Positions 58,801 to 64,000 of a stretch of 64,000 bases of DNA are shown here, piece by piece. Each line of letters begins with the position of its first letter. Position 1 is the stretch's first letter. The translations under genes and the position numbers were made by a program. This DNA is from Amblyornis subalaris. Its lineage: Eukaryota > Chordata > Aves > Passeriformes > Ptilonorhynchidae. The stretch covers positions 403,354 to 467,353 of the forward strand of contig JACAXG010000123.1 in NCBI GenBank assembly GCA_018881555.1, read 5' to 3'. Under the pieces are notes generated by a model. That model was not told the DNA's origin. It made no database searches and saw nothing but the letters and a program-made list of their open reading frames with translations.

Positions 58801-61234
58801 ATGTTGTTGCTGTCTTGATTCAAAATATCTCCCCCTTCCTTGAGATTTGTGATTAAAGCTTTGAGCTGTGGGACAGTACTGGCTGGGTTAACATGTATGA
58901 TGAAGTATAATTGGTTAATATAACGAAGACATATGCATCAATAAGTGGAAAATGTACTGGAATGTAGAATGTAGATTAAAGTATTCTTATATGAATTCTT
59001 CATAAATTGTTATATTAAGCATGACTCTTGTTCTTTTTATCGTGCTACATGCTTGACTACCCTGAATTTCAGTTAGCTAGTTGCATTACAAGCTTTAACT
59101 TCATAGTTTGTCCCAATTTTTTTCTAAAGAACTAATTCTGTGTGTTTACTAAACTTTGCAAAGTTACACTTTGTTCTTTATCATAAGTCAAACATCTCTG
59201 CTTCTGGCACTGTGTAGCTCTTTTATTCCAGCCTGAATGGTCTGTGTACTCTCTCCTCCCACTTATTTAAATAAATGGGAGAGCTTTCTTTTCATCTGTG
59301 GTTTCTACACNGCTAATATTCCCTTTGGCTTTTTTAATTAACTTCAGAAGGCTAAACCTTTAGCCACCAGTTCTTTGCCTATCACTTAAGTCTTTTCTTA
59401 TTTGTCCTAAAATCTCTAGGAAAGCAGTATGAAAGCTGCACTACTGGTATTTGAGTAAAATATTTGCTCACTGTCCTTTTTACAGGTGCTCACTTGAGTT
59501 TTATTAATTGTACAGTTCGTGTCAGAAGTTTTTTAAAGCTAGTATAGGTGGCCAGCATGGAAACTTCAGTTGCTGATGGCTTCTATATTGGTGGAGGCTT
59601 TCTAAATTTCCTTTCGTGTGAAATTTTATCTATACCTTTTGAAAATCTGAAGATTTGCTCTCCAAGAAAAGCCAGTAATACAGTGCATATAAACTTGCAA
59701 TAGCCTCCAACAATGGCATGTCTATGCCTTGCATCATATGTATGTCTATAGTTGAACAAAATGATGAGAATTCACATAGGAGAATAGTAGGATGATTTCT
59801 AACATCAAAAATACAGTCTAGTTTCTGAAAAGCTAAGGAGGTGGACTTTGATCTGAAGCTGTTTTAAGTGTGTGAACACATGGGCTGACATATTCTTATC
59901 TAATCATATTGGAGGTGATTTTCCACAGGCAGTCACAAGCTATTTCATATAGTTCTTAGTCTGAATGGACAGATCCTAGAAAAGGTACAATATAAAGCAT
60001 AGTGGCAAAACTCTTTTGTCTCAGATGTGGGGATGATGGTAGCAAGACCAGAGGCCTCATGCTGAACTGAGAATTACTGTTTCTTGATAAAGCTGATTCA
60101 GGTTAGTGGCTCAGCTCTGAAAAGAATCCTGGAAAACAATGGGGACCAGAGCACTCTTGCAAAATTGATTTGGACGTACTCTGCCAAGTATAGCAAATAT
60201 ACTGGAAAGGTATCCAAAAGTCACAGCAGAAGGCTTGCATTCATTAATCCAGCTCTTTTGCTAAAAAGACCTTTAAAAAACAAAATAATCTAAAAACATG
60301 AGGATACAAATATGGAAAATACCGATTACTTTAACCTACTTACAATTATGAAATAGCAGCTTTTGTAGCTTCTCTGTGAATACCAAGAAGGGCAGTTTCC
60401 TTAACATAGCACTGAACTTCTTTCTGACAGATTTAATTAAGCCAATAGAGTATAGCAGACTGAATGTCAATAGTCCCCTTTAATGTAGGCTGAAGTTTTG
60501 GGATGGAAAGACAAAGAAAGACCCTGACCTTGAGAGAGAAATCTCCATATATGCAGTATTTGACCAGCTCGGATTCCTGTACTTATGATACTGACAGGAA
60601 AGTAGACAAAGTACTGACATCACTCTGTTCAGACTATCCTTTTTATGGATCCAGTTGGACACTGCAGAGAGCCTGTTTTTATTTAGGGTAGTATGAATTT
60701 TAGCATTGGAACTGAAATGTGTATACAATTGTATGAAGTAGAGATTTTTGTAGTAGGAGAGTTTAGAAACTGTTTAGTGAGACCACCATCAAACTTTAAA
60801 GCTTGAATTTAGTAAAGTTTTGTTTTAACAAAAGGGTAAGTTTTGTCTGTAATGATAATGCAATCACTGTATGCACCAAGCTGGTCTTTAGGTACCTCTT
60901 ACACTAGCTGCGAGTATACAATATCTGAGAACTGATGAGCTATTTTCTTAGAATTGGCGATAGTTGTCCCTATTGGTCTTAATCAGGGAAATCAAGCTGA
61001 TCAGGCTTTAATTCTGAGAGAATTCAGAAATACAGTGTACTTCTTTTTCTGCTCTTCATTCTTAGTTTTATACTTCTTGCCACTGTACCAAAAGAGGAGG
61101 ATCTTGCCTGCTTAAATGCTCTTTGTCTTGTTTATGGGTTTTTCTCAGCCTTTTTTTTTTAGATTTTTGGCAGGATATCCCACCTCTTTATGGTCCTCTG
61201 TACATATGTTGTTCTCTATCTTGGAATTTTAACT
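55886..61234. other. Non-coding DNA, mostly unannotated
   Basis: AT-rich sequence. A possible tiny CR1 remnant lies near 56455-56510. Chance frames include one of 105 codons at 56729-57046. No exon or RNA gene is supported. Confidence 0.4.
56455..56510 (+). mobile_element. Possible CR1 3' remnant
   Basis: GGGACTAGATGACCTC followed by a TCTTCCAGCA block resembles the extreme 3' UTR of CR1 (GGACTAGATGACCTT...CCTTCCAACC). It is too short for certainty. Confidence 0.35.
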
Positions 61235-62145
61235 CTAATGCCTCCAAAATGCAACTACATTGATGATCTGGACAAGGGGATCAGGTGCACCCTCAGTCAG
61301 TTTGCAGATTACACTAAGTTGTGTGGGAATTTTGATTTGCTGGAAGGTGTGAAGGCTCTGCAGAGGGATCTGGACAGGCTGGATCAATGGGCTGAGGCCA
61401 ATGGTATGAGGTTGAATATGGCCAAGTGCCGGGTCCTGCATTTGGTTCATGACAACCCAACCCCCTGCAGCGCTACAGTCTGCAGGAAGAGTGGCTGGAA
61501 AGTGGCTCATCAGAGAAGGACCTGGAGGTGCCGGTTGGCAGTCAGCTGAACATAAGCCAGCATGTGCCCAGGTAGCCAAGAAGGCCAATGGCATCCTGGC
61601 TTGTGTCAAAAATAGTGTGGCCAGAAGGAGCAGGGCTGTCATTGTCCCTGTGTGCTCAGCACTGGTGAGGCCGCAAGTTGAGTGCTGTGTCCAGTTCTGG
61701 ACCCCTCACTGCAAGAAAGACCTTGAGGTAGTGGAGCGAGTCCAGGGAAGGGGAATGAAGCTGGTGAAGGGTCTAGAGAATGAGTCATATGAGAACTGGC
61801 TGAGGGAGCTGGGGGTGTTTAGCCTGGAGAAAAGGAGGAAACCTTATTGCTCACTACAACTACGTGAAAGGAGGTTGTAGCAAGGTGGGGTTCGGCCTCT
61901 GCTCACAGACACAAGTGGCAAGACAAGAGGACATGGCCTTCAGCTGCACCTTGGGAGGTTCAGATTAAACATCAGAAAGAATTTCTTCATGAAAAGGCTT
62001 GTAAAGCCTCCAGGGACACGCTGGAGTCACCATCCCTNGAAGTGTTCAAGAAATGATTGGATATGGCACTTAATACTATGGCCTAGTTGACAAGGTTGTG
62101 ATTGGTCAAAGGTTGGAAGGATTATATGATTCCATACATAATTTT
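61235..62145 (+). mobile_element. CR1 LINE, C-terminal reverse transcriptase and 3' UTR
   Basis: Encodes the end of the CR1 pol product: a stretch resembling IDDLDKGI...FADYTKL then [13 protein letters not shown] and KCRVLHL. After a frameshift come KKANGILAC...SVARRSRAVI, SALVRPQVECCVQFW and LGVFSLEKRRK. The FADDTK motif of intact elements reads FADYTK here. The CR1 3' UTR follows, with CATCAGAAAGAATTTCTTC, and the copy ends near ATTATATGATTCCATA, a decayed form of the ATTCTATG terminal repeat. Frameshifts and 5' truncation show a dead copy. It is the longest and best preserved CR1 in the window. Confidence 0.92.
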
Positions 62146-64000
62146 ATTTACACTTTTTATGGTCATATTGCCCATAATTACATAAAATGGTTGTGTTTGG
62201 CCGCATCATAAGTTACAAGGTATTTGTGTGCTATTTGCTATGCTTTCTGTACAATTAACAATAACCTTCCTGAAGCACAAACATTAAACATATCCCAATT
62301 ACATGTATTTACAGACATCATAGTCCTTTGCTTTTAGCTATACAGAAAGAAACAGAAAACCTTCTGTATATTGAGTGTAAGAATTCAATTAATTTGAATC
62401 TCATCTTCATAGTACTCAAGAGTGGAACACTTTTCTCATAAAATGAGGGTGAATTCAATGATGTTTTAGTGTAGTCAAAGCACAAGCTCAGATGAAGAGG
62501 AAGAATTGTAAAAACAATAAAAAAAAATTTCACTTGACAGGTTGAATAGAAAGTGGATCAGGGCCTTTGATGAATGATGACCAGAACATGAACTCCCTGG
62601 ATAATGTTGTTAATAGCTTCATGTCCTTTTAGGTTCTGATAACAGCAGATGGGTTTACTTCTGTGTATTCCAAAGCCCGTGGAATGCTGTGCCCACTCGT
62701 GCCTACATTTTCTGAAAGAACTGAAGTGTGAAGATGTAATTAACATGCTTTAAAAACAGAGATTTCCCTCCAAAAGGGTTTTTAAGTCCACTGCAATAAT
62801 GGGCAGTAAGATAAAGCTCTGTCTTATTCAGCCTATATATGATATCTAGGCTCAGAGAATTTGTACATATATAGGCTCTGAACTTATATACATACAAAAA
62901 TAATAAGAAAATACCTGACAGTGGCCTCCCCAAAAATGCAAATATCAAATTGTCTATCATGAGGAAAGTGTGAAGTCATGTTTAAATGTCTTTATTAGTA
63001 GTTGTGGACCAGTTGCTTATGCAGAAGCTGCTGGCAAGAGGAAACTTAAACTAAAAAGTAAATTATGATTGTTTTATTTAAATATGTACCAGCTCTTTTC
63101 ATAACAACAATTCTTGCTTTATATCACATGTATAATGAAATAATGCAAAAATTCAGTGAATTGAAGGTTAAATTTCCCTTTTTAAATATTTTGGCAGCAA
63201 ACACCTCTGCTTCGTTTCTTCTGACATAGAATTCTAAGTGAAACAGTCAGCAAAACTGTGGGATGTCTTAATCCTTCCTTTGCAGTTACTAGAAATGTAA
63301 CCTTAGTGTCAAACATAATGAAGCTTGAAGGTGGCTATAATTTGCAAAATTATGCTTCCACTTACTTTTGTTTACAATGGATAACTGAAAGAAACAACTA
63401 AAGTCGTAGCCACTCATACAAGTATTATCTAATGAATTTTAACAGATAAAACCAGGCACAAACATGCATATATTTGTCTGCTTTTTTGTACTTTTCTGCA
63501 TGTACAACCTACTGGATATAATGTGCTATATAATTGGGAAAATTTTTATATAGATACAACAATCCTTAAAGATTTCTTCCACATGGGCAGAACAGAAGAT
63601 ACAATTATTTTATTATTGTGCTTTAGATTTTAAAAGTTAAAATAAAAAATGAATGTAGTGATAGTTTTTTGGTGAGACTTTCGTAAATACCTTGACATGT
63701 CCGTACTGCTTCTCCTAGCATGTAGCAGAATTCAGAATTGTGGTCCTGTGATACTAAAATCCATGACCTTAGAATGATCTTGACCATTTGTAATTGACAA
63801 GGTCAGCTAAATTTTGTCTACTTGATCTGTCAATTAGACATACTTGATTCAATCAATCAAACTTGATCTTGAGGTTATTTGCTCTTCACACTATTTTAGA
63901 ATGCAGTAAATGATGTACACAGAAAAATTTATTTGTCTTATCAATACTGCCTTTTCAGAAATCCCACCAATGTTACAGCCATTTTTCAAATTTTATTACT
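62146..64000. other. Non-coding DNA to the right edge
   Basis: AT-rich sequence without a recognisable exon, repeat or RNA gene. Confidence 0.45.

Noticed and set aside
7026..64000. Exons of SORBS2 or other neighbours of TLR3
   Set aside because: Vertebrate gene order predicts SORBS2 upstream of TLR3, but no peptide resembling its SoHo or SH3 regions or N terminus was found. Short or noncoding exons could be missed by eye.
1..64000. CRISPR arrays, bacterial operons, tRNA or rRNA genes
   Set aside because: No regular spacer-repeat arrays, ribosome-binding-site-led gene clusters or cloverleaf-like sequences were seen, and all context is avian nuclear DNA.

Overview
The window is nuclear DNA from a bird, probably a passerine. 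Three things point there: the amino-terminal coding exons of Toll-like receptor 3 (TLR3), several CR1 LINE fragments with bird-type 3' ends, and LTR elements of types I know from bird genomes. The sequence is AT-rich, intron-like and intergenic, with isolated single-base n calls scattered through it. It contains no bacterial operons, CRISPR arrays or plasmid features.

Layout. Positions 1 to about 3,120 hold the 3' part of an endogenous retrovirus or LTR retrotransposon on the + strand. It has a CpG-rich internal region with one long open frame, then a purine tract, then a 3' LTR starting at 2651. This element lies inside a TLR3 intron. TLR3 is on the minus strand: coding exon 3 at 3782-4005, coding exon 2 at 5198-5646 (ATG at 5638-5636), and a noncoding first exon ending at 6774 with a good splice donor. 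Just upstream of exon 1 is a small CpG island with a GC box and a clear interferon-stimulated response element at 6879-6890. The rest of the receptor (remaining leucine-rich repeats, transmembrane segment, TIR domain) must lie beyond the left edge.

From about 7.0 kb to 64 kb I see no convincing protein-coding gene. The supported content is a complete solo LTR at 15626-16688 with a 5-bp target duplication, CR1 LINE pieces at 24.1-24.7, 48.9-49.0, 55.4-55.9, possibly 56.5, and 61.2-62.1 kb, a degenerate C-rich tandem array at 33.06-34.3 kb, a TTTTTTGG-like tract at 55.3 kb, and a few short tandem duplications. In vertebrates the region upstream of TLR3 leads towards the 5' end of SORBS2, transcribed the opposite way. 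That fits the intergenic character here, but I could not identify a SORBS2 exon.

The functional centre is the TLR3 promoter and 5' exons. The ISRE next to exon 1 fits interferon-induced expression of a double-stranded RNA sensor. The retroviral LTR in the downstream intron points its own promoter antisense into TLR3. I found no convincing new biological system. The items most worth a second look are the unassigned 641-codon frame in the retroviral element, the antisense LTR in TLR3, the 33-34 kb tandem array and an apparent strand-composition switch close to it.
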